Origin: Marixanthotalea marina
GTDB taxonomy: Bacteria > Bacteroidota > Bacteroidia > Flavobacteriales > Flavobacteriaceae
Direction of reading: 5' to 3'
Assembly: GCA_018883545.1 (NCBI GenBank)
Contig: JAHLEH010000001.1
Location: forward strand, 186,001 to 250,000
DNA: 64,000 nucleotides
Part shown: in pieces, positions 24,918 through 32,185 of the stretch
Position numbering within the stretch: position 1 is the first letter of the stretch
Layout of the letters: the number at the start of each line of letters is the position of its first letter
The notes under the pieces: generated by a model
What the model saw: the letters and a program-made list of their open reading frames with translations, nothing else
Told to the model about the DNA's origin: nothing
Databases searched by the model: none
Position numbers and translations under genes: made by a program

Positions 24918-25400
24918 ATGGATTTTATTAACCCTATTGCAATTGTAGTTGCCGCAGTGTCGGCAATGGTTGTGGGATTTGTATGGTACAATCCCAAAGT
25001 TTTTGGAACCGCTTGGATGGCCGCCGCAGGTATGACAGATGAACAAATAAAAGGCGGTAATATGCTCAAAATTTTTGGTTTGGCATTATTGTTTGCTTTT
25101 ATGTTGGCTTCAACCATGTCTTCTATTGTGGTACATCAAATGGGTGTTTACAGTTTGGCCCAGGGTGATTTGGGCATGTTACCTTCTTACGATGCTTTTT
25201 TAGATGATTACGGTGATGCCTTTAGAACCTTTAAGCATGGTGTATTTCACGGTGTTTTAGCCGGTATTTTTATAGCCTTACCCATTTTGGGAACCAATGC
25301 CTTGTTTGAGCGCAAAAGCGCCAAATACATTTTTATTAATGTAGGCTATTGGATTGTTACTCTTGGTATTATGGGCGGCATCATTTGTGGCTGGAAATAA
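24918..25400 (+). CDS. DUF1761 family membrane protein
   Basis: A 160-residue protein with four predicted transmembrane helices (about 5-25, 50-70, 105-125, 135-155). The start MDFINPIAIVVAAVSAMVVGFVWY and the WYNPKVFGTAWM segment are typical of DUF1761. Function is unknown. It is divergent from the sigma-factor operon (146 bp between starts) and is followed by a hairpin terminator. Confidence 0.83.
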   Translation: MDFINPIAIVVAAVSAMVVGFVWYNPKVFGTAWMAAAGMTDEQIKGGNMLKIFGLALLFAFMLASTMSSIVVHQMGVYSLAQGDLGMLPSYDAFLDDYGDAFRTFKHGVFHGVLAGIFIALPILGTNALFERKSAKYIFINVGYWIVTLGIMGGIICGWK

Positions 25401-25423
25401 ATTTTGTAGCTTTTTAAAGAAAT

Positions 25424-25460
25424 AAAGACTGAAGTGTTTTAACTTCGGTCTTTTCTTTTT
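25424..25460 (+). terminator. Rho-independent terminator after the DUF1761 gene
   Basis: Arms aaagactgaagt (25424-25435) and acttcggtcttt (25442-25453) pair with one G-T wobble around a short loop, followed by a T-rich run. The next gene begins only a few bases later. Confidence 0.75.
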
Positions 25461-25463
25461 CCA

Positions 25464-26618
25464 TTGAAAACTTTCTGTATTTACAAATCGTATAATGAAC
25501 TTCCTAAAGACTGGGACAACCTTGCCGTACATGATATTTTTTTACAAACAGATTATTTAAAGGCTCTTGAAGAAGCATTGCCTAACAATATTAACCTATA
25601 TTATATTGGTGTTTTTAAAGAGCATGAGTTAGTTGGTATAGCAGTTGTTCAGCGTGTTCAATTGTATTTAAAGGATATGTTTAGGCAAATAGAAGTTTCT
25701 TGCGCGAAGGAGTTTTTTAGAAGCACTATTTCCAGAATTGTTAAGGGCAATGTTTTAGTGGTAGGTAATTTAACCCATACAGGTCAACACGGTATTTTTT
25801 TCAATACTGAAAAGATATCTGTTAGTACCTATTTAGATGCGGTTTTTTTGGCCCTTACCGAAATAGAACAAGACATTAAATTGCAATACCGTAAAAAAAT
25901 AAGAGCTATTATGTTTAAGGATTTTTTTGAGAATGATAGTATTCATCTTGAAAAGGAATTTTTTAAAAAGCATCGGTTTAGTTGTGTATCAGTACAACCT
26001 AACATGATAATGGATGTCCGCAAAAATTGGGCATCCGTTAACGATTATGTTAACAGTTTCAACAAAAAATATAAAGACAGATACAAAAGAGCGCGTAGAA
26101 AGCTAAATGGAATTAAACCTGTAGAAATGCAGAAAGAAGACCTTAAAAACCACTCTAGAACACTACATGATTTATACCTAAATGTATCTAATAATGCCAA
26201 GTTCAACACGTTTATTCTTCCTGAAAACCATTTTTACAATTTAAAAGTCAATTTGAAAGACTCTTTCAGGGTTTTTGGGTATTTTTTAAATAACGAACTA
26301 ATAGGGTTCTACACGCTCATTCTTAATGGGAAAAATCTAGAAACGTACTTTTTAGGTTACGACGCCGAGCACCAATACCCCAACCAACTGTATTTAAACA
26401 TGCTATACGATATGGCAAAATATGGCATAGAGAATAACTTTAAAACCATTGTTTATGCTAGAACGGCTATGGAAATAAAAAGCTCTGTAGGTGCCTTGCC
26501 AAAGGCTATGGTTATGTACGTAAAACATACGAATGGTGTTTTAAACACAGTTTTAAAACAGTTATTTAAATTTATGGCTCCAACTCAAAAATGGGTAGAG
26601 CGACATCCTTTTAAATGA
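25464..26618 (+). CDS. FemAB-like GNAT family acyltransferase
   Basis: A 384-residue protein with two GNAT-like halves. The C-terminal half (about 185-350) shows the FemAB/peptidogalycan-biosynthesis pattern: KYKDRYKRARRKL, a helix, then GYFLNNELIGFYTLILNG and ETYFLGYDAEHQYPNQLYLNMLYDM. Such proteins transfer aminoacyl or acyl groups, often to cell-envelope molecules. The acceptor is unknown. The only plausible start at the N-terminus is TTG 25464 (MKTFCIYKSYNELPKDWDNL), placed only 4 bases after the terminator T-run of the previous gene. Transcription might therefore begin at or near the start codon, or depend on read-through. Confidence 0.75.
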   Translation: MKTFCIYKSYNELPKDWDNLAVHDIFLQTDYLKALEEALPNNINLYYIGVFKEHELVGIAVVQRVQLYLKDMFRQIEVSCAKEFFRSTISRIVKGNVLVVGNLTHTGQHGIFFNTEKISVSTYLDAVFLALTEIEQDIKLQYRKKIRAIMFKDFFENDSIHLEKEFFKKHRFSCVSVQPNMIMDVRKNWASVNDYVNSFNKKYKDRYKRARRKLNGIKPVEMQKEDLKNHSRTLHDLYLNVSNNAKFNTFILPENHFYNLKVNLKDSFRVFGYFLNNELIGFYTLILNGKNLETYFLGYDAEHQYPNQLYLNMLYDMAKYGIENNFKTIVYARTAMEIKSSVGALPKAMVMYVKHTNGVLNTVLKQLFKFMAPTQKWVERHPFK

Positions 26619-26683
26619 AAATTTATTTCGTATATTTTTGAAATGAAATTTATTTTCAAAAGTCGCCATATTAATATTTACAA

Positions 26684-28348
26684 GTGCAACATATGAGTTT
26701 AAAAACTCTCATACTAATCATTATAAATAGCTTGATTTTTCTTGTTATTTTAATGCTTTCAATCACTTTTTACAATCAATTCTCTAAAGTTTTAGACGAT
26801 AGAATTTTACTTCAGTTAAATTCCATAAAAACATTGAAACAAATACAGGTCGAAAACTTAATCAATAGTGAATGGCATTCGTTTTTAAACTCGAATACAA
26901 CAGTTGATAGTCTTGATTTTGAGATACCCAAAAACACATATAAATCTTCAGGAATTTACGATTTTACCAAGTTTAACGAACAAGGAGAAACTTCCATAGG
27001 GCTGGTTTCAGAAGACGAAAGCGGAACTCGAATCGGTATTATTGATTACGAAAAAATAAAAGCGATTTTATTGGAACGAACCGGTATGGGAAATTCAGGG
27101 GAGTCTTATTTGGTTGGAGGCGATTTTTACATGAGGTCGCAATCCCGTTTTTTACCAAGTAAAGTCCCATCCAGCATAATGGTGGATACAAAAGGCGTTA
27201 ATGAAGCTTTAGCTGGAAAATCGGGTAGGGGTGTTTTTAATGATTATAGAAACGTTGAGGTTTATAGTGTTTACAGTCCAATTCAAATTTCAAATCTCAA
27301 ATTGGCAATTCTTTCCGAAATAGATAAAAGTGAAGTTATAGCACCTTTACAACAACTAAAAAAGAGACTTTTGGGTTTAACATTAATTACAATGTTGGTT
27401 GCCATAATCTTGTCGTTGTTTTTAACCAGGATAATAACCAACCCGATTACCAACATGAAGAAGAGCCTTAAAATTATGGCAGATGGCGACTACAACCAAA
27501 ACAATGAATTTATAAAAAACTCTAATGAAATCGAGGAAATGTTTCAGGCCTTGGCAAATCTTAAAAAATCATTGCAGGGCGCCGTAAATTTTTCCAACGA
27601 AATAGGAAAAATGAACCTTAATACGCATTATGTTCCTAAAAGTCAAAACGATTTGTTGGGAAAAAGCCTTTTAAAAATGAGGGATAAATTGTTGGAGTTT
27701 AGGAATAACGAAAATAAAAACAGGATAAACACCAAAAGGCTGCTGGTTGATGGTTTAGAGAAGGAACGAAAAAGGTTGTCGCGTGAACTTCACGACGGCA
27801 TTGGTCCGCTTTTAACCTCGTTGAAATTTTATATTGAAAACCGAATTGAAAGCAAGGAACAAAGAACGGAAATGATTAAAATAGTAGACAGTACAATTGC
27901 TGAAATACGGTTAATGTCTAATGCCTTAATGCCAACTACTATTGACGATTTTGGTGTAGGGGCTGCCCTTACCAATTTTGTTGACAGTATAAAAAAGTTG
28001 TCGGATATTTCTATAGAATTTGAGGATTTATCAAATAAAGCTAACAGTAAGCTAACCAAAACACAGGAAATCAATATCTTTAGGATTGGACAAGAACTTA
28101 TTAATAATGCGCTGAAACATGCCAATGCTAAAAATATTAGAATGACGCTTTCTGAGTTTGACGACTTTGTATCATTCTTTTATTTTGATGATGGTAAGGG
28201 CTTCGACATTAACACTGTAAAACTAGGTTCAGGAATTATAAACATAAAGGAACGTGTTGAAATTTGCAATGGGGAAATTGATATTAAATCAAAAAATGGG
28301 CACACTACGTTCGAAATAGAATTACCAATAAACAATGAGCAGAATTAA
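26684..28348 (+). CDS. Membrane sensor histidine kinase (HisKA_3 / NarL-partner type)
   Basis: A 554-residue two-component sensor. A first transmembrane helix (about 5-27) precedes an extracytoplasmic sensor domain of about 190 residues with Cache-like GESYLVGGDFYM and DYRNVEVYSVYSPI segments. A second helix (about 228-250) and a HAMP domain (about 250-305) follow. The dimerisation/phosphoacceptor region has RLSRELHDGIGP with His370, and a HATPase domain ends the protein (EINIFRIGQELINNALKHA, DDGKGFD). The start may be GTG 26684 or ATG 26693 (MSLKTLIL). The gene overlaps the response regulator gene by 14 bp. Confidence 0.93.
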   Translation: MQHMSLKTLILIIINSLIFLVILMLSITFYNQFSKVLDDRILLQLNSIKTLKQIQVENLINSEWHSFLNSNTTVDSLDFEIPKNTYKSSGIYDFTKFNEQGETSIGLVSEDESGTRIGIIDYEKIKAILLERTGMGNSGESYLVGGDFYMRSQSRFLPSKVPSSIMVDTKGVNEALAGKSGRGVFNDYRNVEVYSVYSPIQISNLKLAILSEIDKSEVIAPLQQLKKRLLGLTLITMLVAIILSLFLTRIITNPITNMKKSLKIMADGDYNQNNEFIKNSNEIEEMFQALANLKKSLQGAVNFSNEIGKMNLNTHYVPKSQNDLLGKSLLKMRDKLLEFRNNENKNRINTKRLLVDGLEKERKRLSRELHDGIGPLLTSLKFYIENRIESKEQRTEMIKIVDSTIAEIRLMSNALMPTTIDDFGVGAALTNFVDSIKKLSDISIEFEDLSNKANSKLTKTQEINIFRIGQELINNALKHANAKNIRMTLSEFDDFVSFFYFDDGKGFDINTVKLGSGIINIKERVEICNGEIDIKSKNGHTTFEIELPINNEQN

Positions 28349-28967
28349 TTTAATTATAGCTGACGATCACGAGCTTTTTAGAAATGGCCTAACAGAATTG
28401 TTAAAAAAGCATGATGATATAAATGTTATTAAAAGTGTGGCTGATGGCAAAGCGTTTATAGAAGAACTAAAAAGAACAAAAGACCTAGATATTGTTTTAT
28501 TGGATATAACCATGCCAAACATGGATGGATTTGAGGTATTAAAGGAAATACAAACCTTAAACGCCGCTGTGAAACCAATAATCATATCTATGCATGATGA
28601 TGGCAATTATATTGCAAAATGCGCCAAAAGCGGCGCGTACGGTTATCTACTTAAAAATACCGATGAAGATGAATTGGTAAAGGTTGTACGCATAGTAAAT
28701 GGAGGCAAAAAATATTTTAGTCCAACTATTGCGGAAAAAATGATAAACTTTATGTCCGACCAGAAGGTTAGCGAAAATATTCTCTCCCAAAAAGAAAAGG
28801 AAGTTTTAGGATTGATTTCCGAAGGGTTCACCACGAAAGACATTGCTACCAAGCTTTTTGTAAGTACCAGAACCATCGAAACCCACAGAGCCAATATTTT
28901 AAGAAAGCTGGAGGTAAAAAATACGGCCGAATTAATTAAAAAAGCCACGCAAATCAATTTAATTTAG
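28335..28967 (+). CDS. NarL/LuxR-type response regulator
   Basis: A 210-residue response regulator. The receiver domain (1-120) has the acidic pocket IADDHE, the phospho-acceptor Asp57 in IVLLDITMPN, and the conserved Lys in YLLKNTDED. A LuxR-type helix-turn-helix (about 145-205) contains EKEVLGLISEGFTTKDIA and STRTIETHRANILRKL. It overlaps the sensor kinase gene by 14 bp, so the two form a matched pair. A perfect 10-bp inverted repeat 72 bp downstream, in front of the LTGPA repeat protein, is a candidate operator. Confidence 0.95.
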   Translation: MSRINLIIADDHELFRNGLTELLKKHDDINVIKSVADGKAFIEELKRTKDLDIVLLDITMPNMDGFEVLKEIQTLNAAVKPIIISMHDDGNYIAKCAKSGAYGYLLKNTDEDELVKVVRIVNGGKKYFSPTIAEKMINFMSDQKVSENILSQKEKEVLGLISEGFTTKDIATKLFVSTRTIETHRANILRKLEVKNTAELIKKATQINLI

Positions 28968-29039
28968 CTTTAGGTAAAGTTGTTGTAAAACATTAACCTG
29001 TATACATCTATACCTGAATTTTGGTCAATATTTAGGTAA

Positions 29040-29061
29040 ATATCCGTATTTATACGGATAT
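29040..29061. promoter_or_regulatory. Perfect 10-bp inverted repeat, candidate operator
   Basis: Arms ATATCCGTAT (29040-29049) and ATACGGATAT (29052-29061) are exact reverse complements around TT. The centre lies about 69 bases upstream of the start point expected from the -7 element at 29106-29113, a usual position for an activator site. The adjacent NarL-type regulator is the obvious candidate protein. Confidence 0.5.
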
Positions 29062-29105
29062 ATATTACGTGGTTTCAAGTATCAGCAAAGACCTCTGATT
29101 GTATT

Positions 29106-29113
29106 TATTTTTG
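29106..29113 (+). promoter_or_regulatory. Putative -7 promoter element (TATTTTTG) of the LTGPA repeat protein gene
   Basis: TATTTTTG fits TAnnTTTG and lies 27 bases before the ATG at 29141. Confidence 0.4.
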
Positions 29114-29140
29114 TAGTATAATTTTAAAATTATAAAAGAC

Positions 29141-29455
29141 ATGAAGAATATAACCATCGTTTTAGCCTTGATACTTGTTGCGTCAACTTCTGCTTTTGCT
29201 CAAAAGAGAAGTGATTTAACAGGACCAGCGTACAAAAATTATAAGCCTGGAAAAGAAAAGAGTGAACCAGTTGCTGTGTATACGGTAGCCAAAGAAGAAA
29301 AATTAACAGGGCCAGCTTATAAAAACCATAAGCCTTGGAAAAATACTTCAGATAAAACCTATACAACAATAGCGTTTGGTTCTGAAAAATCTAAACTAAC
29401 AGGGCCAGCACACAAAAACTATAAACCATGGAGAGATAATAAAGAAAACGAATAA
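29141..29455 (+). CDS. Small secreted protein with three LTGPA-YKNYKPW repeats
   Basis: A 104-residue protein with a clear signal peptide (cleavage near AFA-Q, residue 20/21). The mature 84 residues contain three near-identical 12-residue motifs: LTGPAYKNYKPG (26-37), LTGPAYKNHKPW (55-66) and LTGPAHKNYKPW (86-97), spaced about 29-31 residues. The spacers are polar and differ. No known domain or catalytic motif is recognisable, and the composition (Lys, Pro, Tyr) suggests an unstructured binding peptide. It follows a two-component pair on the same strand, with its own promoter-like element and a perfect palindrome upstream, so it may be a target of that system. Confidence 0.75.
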   Translation: MKNITIVLALILVASTSAFAQKRSDLTGPAYKNYKPGKEKSEPVAVYTVAKEEKLTGPAYKNHKPWKNTSDKTYTTIAFGSEKSKLTGPAHKNYKPWRDNKENE

Positions 29456-29520
29456 GTATCTAGTCCTTATATTGCTAAAAATGAGGAATAGAATTTAAAT
29501 TTATCAGTTAAAAAGTAGAA

Positions 29521-29554
29521 ATGCTGTTAATCCGAGAGGTTTAACAGCATTTTT
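29521..29554 (+). terminator. Hairpin terminator upstream of the 4HB-type membrane protein gene
   Basis: A perfect 10-bp stem ATGCTGTTAA / TTAACAGCAT (29521-29530 and 29541-29550) with a 10-base loop is followed by TTTT. It ends the LTGPA gene transcript. Confidence 0.85.
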
Positions 29555-29580
29555 ATTAATAAAACCAACATATTTAAGTT

Positions 29581-30171
29581 ATGGCACTTTACAATAAAAT
29601 TAAATGGGTTTTGGGTATTTTGTTGGTATTTATTTTAATACTAATTACCAATTTGGTCGATAAAAATAATTTCACAAGAGTTAAGGATTCTGTAGTTACC
29701 ATTTATGAAGATAGGCTAATAGCCAGCGATATTGTGTTTGAAATGTTTAAATTGGTTAAAGAAAAGGAAGTTGCTGCAAAACTTTCTGATACAACATTTT
29801 ATAACCATAAAAATGAAATGATAAACGCGAGTATTAACGACTTAGTTTTTAGGTTCGAGAATACAAAGCTTACAACAAAAGAGCTATCAATTTTTAATGA
29901 TTTAAAAGACAATTTAGAATCCCTTAAACGTGCAGAAAAGACGTTTATGGAGTCGCACTATAATACCAAAAGTAATCCAGAGGCCTTAATTGCAAAAATT
30001 AACAATAACTTAGATGAGTTATCTGAAATACAGTTAATTGAAGGCAGAAGACAAATGTCTATCACAAAGAAAGCGCTGAGCACTGTAGAGCTGTTTACCC
30101 AGATTGAAATAGGTATTCTAATATTTTTAGCCATTGTAATTCAAATAATTGTGATGTATAAATCAAACTAA
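29581..30171 (+). CDS. Membrane protein with MCP-type four-helix-bundle sensor domain
   Basis: A 196-residue protein with transmembrane helices at about 8-27 and 172-193 enclosing a long helical periplasmic segment. The pattern (helix-TM, about 145 residues of amphipathic helix, TM) matches the 4HB_MCP ligand-binding module of chemoreceptors and kinases, e.g. VVTIYEDRLIASDIVFEMFKLV. It ends right after the second transmembrane helix, so it has no HAMP, kinase or methyl-accepting domain. It may be a stand-alone sensor or partner for the nearby histidine kinase; this is inferred from position only. Confidence 0.65.
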   Translation: MALYNKIKWVLGILLVFILILITNLVDKNNFTRVKDSVVTIYEDRLIASDIVFEMFKLVKEKEVAAKLSDTTFYNHKNEMINASINDLVFRFENTKLTTKELSIFNDLKDNLESLKRAEKTFMESHYNTKSNPEALIAKINNNLDELSEIQLIEGRRQMSITKKALSTVELFTQIEIGILIFLAIVIQIIVMYKSN

Positions 30172-30245
30172 CCAGTATTTTTTGATATATAAATTTTAAT
30201 AGTTCTTTAAGATACTTTGCGACCAGAATTTGTTATGTTATAAAT

Positions 30246-30461
30246 ATGGAAACATTAAAAAAGAACATATTAGGCGAAATAGCATCATTAACACGAACTA
30301 TTGAAGACAAATATCCAGAGTTGCAAAAGTATCTTGATGAACGAAGAAATACGTTGGACCAGGGTAATACTAATAGCGGTGAGCTGAATAACGAAGAACT
30401 ATCAACTTATAGGGATTCGCTAAAAGATTTAATTGAAAAATATAATAATAAAAAGGCATAA
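30246..30461 (+). CDS. Small hypothetical helical protein
   Basis: A 71-residue acidic protein (METLKKNILGEI) predicted to be almost wholly helical, with a short Asn/Gly-rich break (GNTNSGELNNEE). No domain is recognised. The gene is supported by its own ATG, a TTTG-containing upstream region and a strong terminator just after the stop. Co-location with the 4HB-type membrane protein (75 bp upstream) is the only hint of function. Confidence 0.6.
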   Translation: METLKKNILGEIASLTRTIEDKYPELQKYLDERRNTLDQGNTNSGELNNEELSTYRDSLKDLIEKYNNKKA

Positions 30462-30462
30462 A

Positions 30463-30488
30463 AAAACCCCTCAAAATGAGGGGTTTTA
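30463..30488. terminator. Bidirectional terminator between the 71-aa gene and the SPFH gene
   Basis: AAAACCCCTCA and TGAGGGGTTTT form an 11-bp stem around AAA. A/T tracts on both sides let it stop transcription in both directions between convergent genes. Confidence 0.88.
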
Positions 30489-30500
30489 TGTTTAAATTGT

Positions 30501-31424
30501 CTATTCTTTTTTCTTTTTGACATTTTTCATGGCCTCACCAATTTGGTTGCTGGCTGTAAAACTGGCTACCATTTCGTTTAGCATGTTACTACCAGCCTGT
30601 GGTGCATTTGGCAGCAATATTAAGTTGCTATTGGTTTCTTCACCCAAAGATTGTAGTGTGTCGTAATGCTGCGTAACAACAATAAGAGCAGAAGCCTCTT
30701 GGGAATTAATACCAACACGGTTTAATACTTCCACAGATTCTTCCAAGCCTCTGGCAATTTCACGACGCTGATCGGCAATACCTTGTCCTTGCAAGCGTTT
30801 GCTTTCTGCTTCGGCTTTTGCTTTTTCAACTATTAGAATTCTGGCAGCATCACCTTCAAACTGCGCGGCTATTTTTTCACGTTCTGAGGCATTAATGCGG
30901 TTCATGGCGGCTTTTACCTGGGCATCTGGGTCAATATCGGTCACCAAGGTTTTAATGATATCAAAACCATATTCGAGCATGGCATCGTTCAATTCGGCTT
31001 TAACAGCTAGAGCGATATCATCTTTTTTCACAAACACGTCGTCCAACTTCATTTTAGGTACTTCGGCACGTACCACATCAAAAACATAGCTGGTTATTTG
31101 CTCGTGAGGATAGTCCAGTTTATAGAATGCGTCATAAACTTTTTGGCTTAGTACTCTATATTGTACAGACACTTTTATGCGTACAAATACATCGTCTAAA
31201 GTTTTTGTTTCTACAATAACATCCAACTGTTGTATTTTTAAACTTAGTTTTCCTGCAATCCTATCTATTAGAGGTATTTTTAATTGAAGACCCGAATGGC
31301 GAATACTTTGAAATTTGCCAAAGCGTTCAATAATAGCTGCAGTTTGCTGTTTTACAATAAAAAATGACGAGAAAAAAATAACCAATACTATAAAAAGAAT
31401 TGGAAATAAGATGAACTGTGACAT
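30501..31424 (-). CDS. SPFH/band-7 family membrane protein (QmcA/stomatin-like)
   Basis: A 307-residue protein with one N-terminal transmembrane helix (about 3-24) and an SPFH domain (about 25-185): VKQQTAAIIERFGKFQSIRHSGLQLKIPLIDR and IVETKTLDDVFVRIKVSVQYRV. A coiled-coil flotillin-like region follows (SEREKIAAQFEGDAARILIVEKAKAEAES) and then a C-terminal tail. Such proteins form large oligomeric cages at the membrane and often regulate FtsH or other proteases. No NfeD partner gene is adjacent here. It is transcribed convergently toward the 71-residue gene and divergently from the PorT-like gene. Confidence 0.92.
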   Translation of the reverse strand: MSQFILFPILFIVLVIFFSSFFIVKQQTAAIIERFGKFQSIRHSGLQLKIPLIDRIAGKLSLKIQQLDVIVETKTLDDVFVRIKVSVQYRVLSQKVYDAFYKLDYPHEQITSYVFDVVRAEVPKMKLDDVFVKKDDIALAVKAELNDAMLEYGFDIIKTLVTDIDPDAQVKAAMNRINASEREKIAAQFEGDAARILIVEKAKAEAESKRLQGQGIADQRREIARGLEESVEVLNRVGINSQEASALIVVTQHYDTLQSLGEETNSNLILLPNAPQAGSNMLNEMVASFTASNQIGEAMKNVKKKKE

Positions 31425-31473
31425 GATGAAGTTTTTAAAAATGGTTAAGAAAATTAAGATACGAAAATTATAT

Positions 31474-31481
31474 TATATTTG
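31474..31481 (+). promoter_or_regulatory. Putative -7 promoter element (TATATTTG) of the PorT-like gene
   Basis: TATATTTG fits TAnnTTTG and lies 20 bases before the ATG at 31502. Confidence 0.45.
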
Positions 31482-31501
31482 AACATCCTTTAAACAATCA
31501 A

Positions 31502-32185
31502 ATGAAATATAAATCCTTCACCCTATTAGTAGTTATCTTATTGTGTTTTGTTACAAAAAGTTTTTCGCAACGGGGTAATTATAGGATAACAAATGGGATA
31601 GGTGTGTTTGGGGGAATTACAAAGTTTGATATAGCCACAGATAATTTTGTTACCAACCAAGGCAATGGTTTTTTGGGAGGATTTTCTGCAACTGTTGATA
31701 TTCCCTTTAAGTGGTATAACATAAGTTATGATATTCAACTTTCCGAGAATAATGTGGGTATTTTGGCCCGACCAAGCATTGCTAGTACCACAAATGAGTT
31801 TATAGATTATAAAGTATTTGCCGCCCAAATAGCCCTTTTAGCACATATTAAAATTATTGAAACCTATTTAACCATCGATGTGGGCCCCATGCTTCAGTAC
31901 AATGGTAAAATGGAGCTTAAGGATAAAAGTAAAGAAGGGTATTTCATTAACAATTACACCAACTTAACATCGGGCGATATTTCAAATATATCCCAGTTTA
32001 ACTTTGATGGTGCAATAGGCGCTTCTGCAGGGTTTAAGAACTTTAAATTGAAAGCCCAATACATCTACGGGTTTACCAATATTTTAAAGAAATTGGAAAA
32101 ACAGGATATTGACACAACTGGTGGCGATAGCCGCTTTAAAGGCAATCAAAACATGCTGGTTTTGGGCGCTATGATTTTATTCTAG
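31502..32185 (+). CDS. Outer-membrane beta-barrel protein (PorT-like)
   Basis: A 227-residue exported protein. The signal peptide ends near SFSQ (residue 22). The rest alternates polar and apolar residues in strands typical of an eight-stranded barrel (ITNGIGVFGGITKFDI, LGGFSATVDIPFKWYNISYDI, FGASAGFKNFKLKAQYIYGF) and ends with an aromatic C-terminus (MLVLGAMILF). It resembles PorT-type barrels of Bacteroidota, some of which serve type IX secretion, but I cannot assign it to PorT itself. Its 3' end overlaps the convergent gltX stop by 4 bp. Confidence 0.7.
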   Translation: MKYKSFTLLVVILLCFVTKSFSQRGNYRITNGIGVFGGITKFDIATDNFVTNQGNGFLGGFSATVDIPFKWYNISYDIQLSENNVGILARPSIASTTNEFIDYKVFAAQIALLAHIKIIETYLTIDVGPMLQYNGKMELKDKSKEGYFINNYTNLTSGDISNISQFNFDGAIGASAGFKNFKLKAQYIYGFTNILKKLEKQDIDTTGGDSRFKGNQNMLVLGAMILF

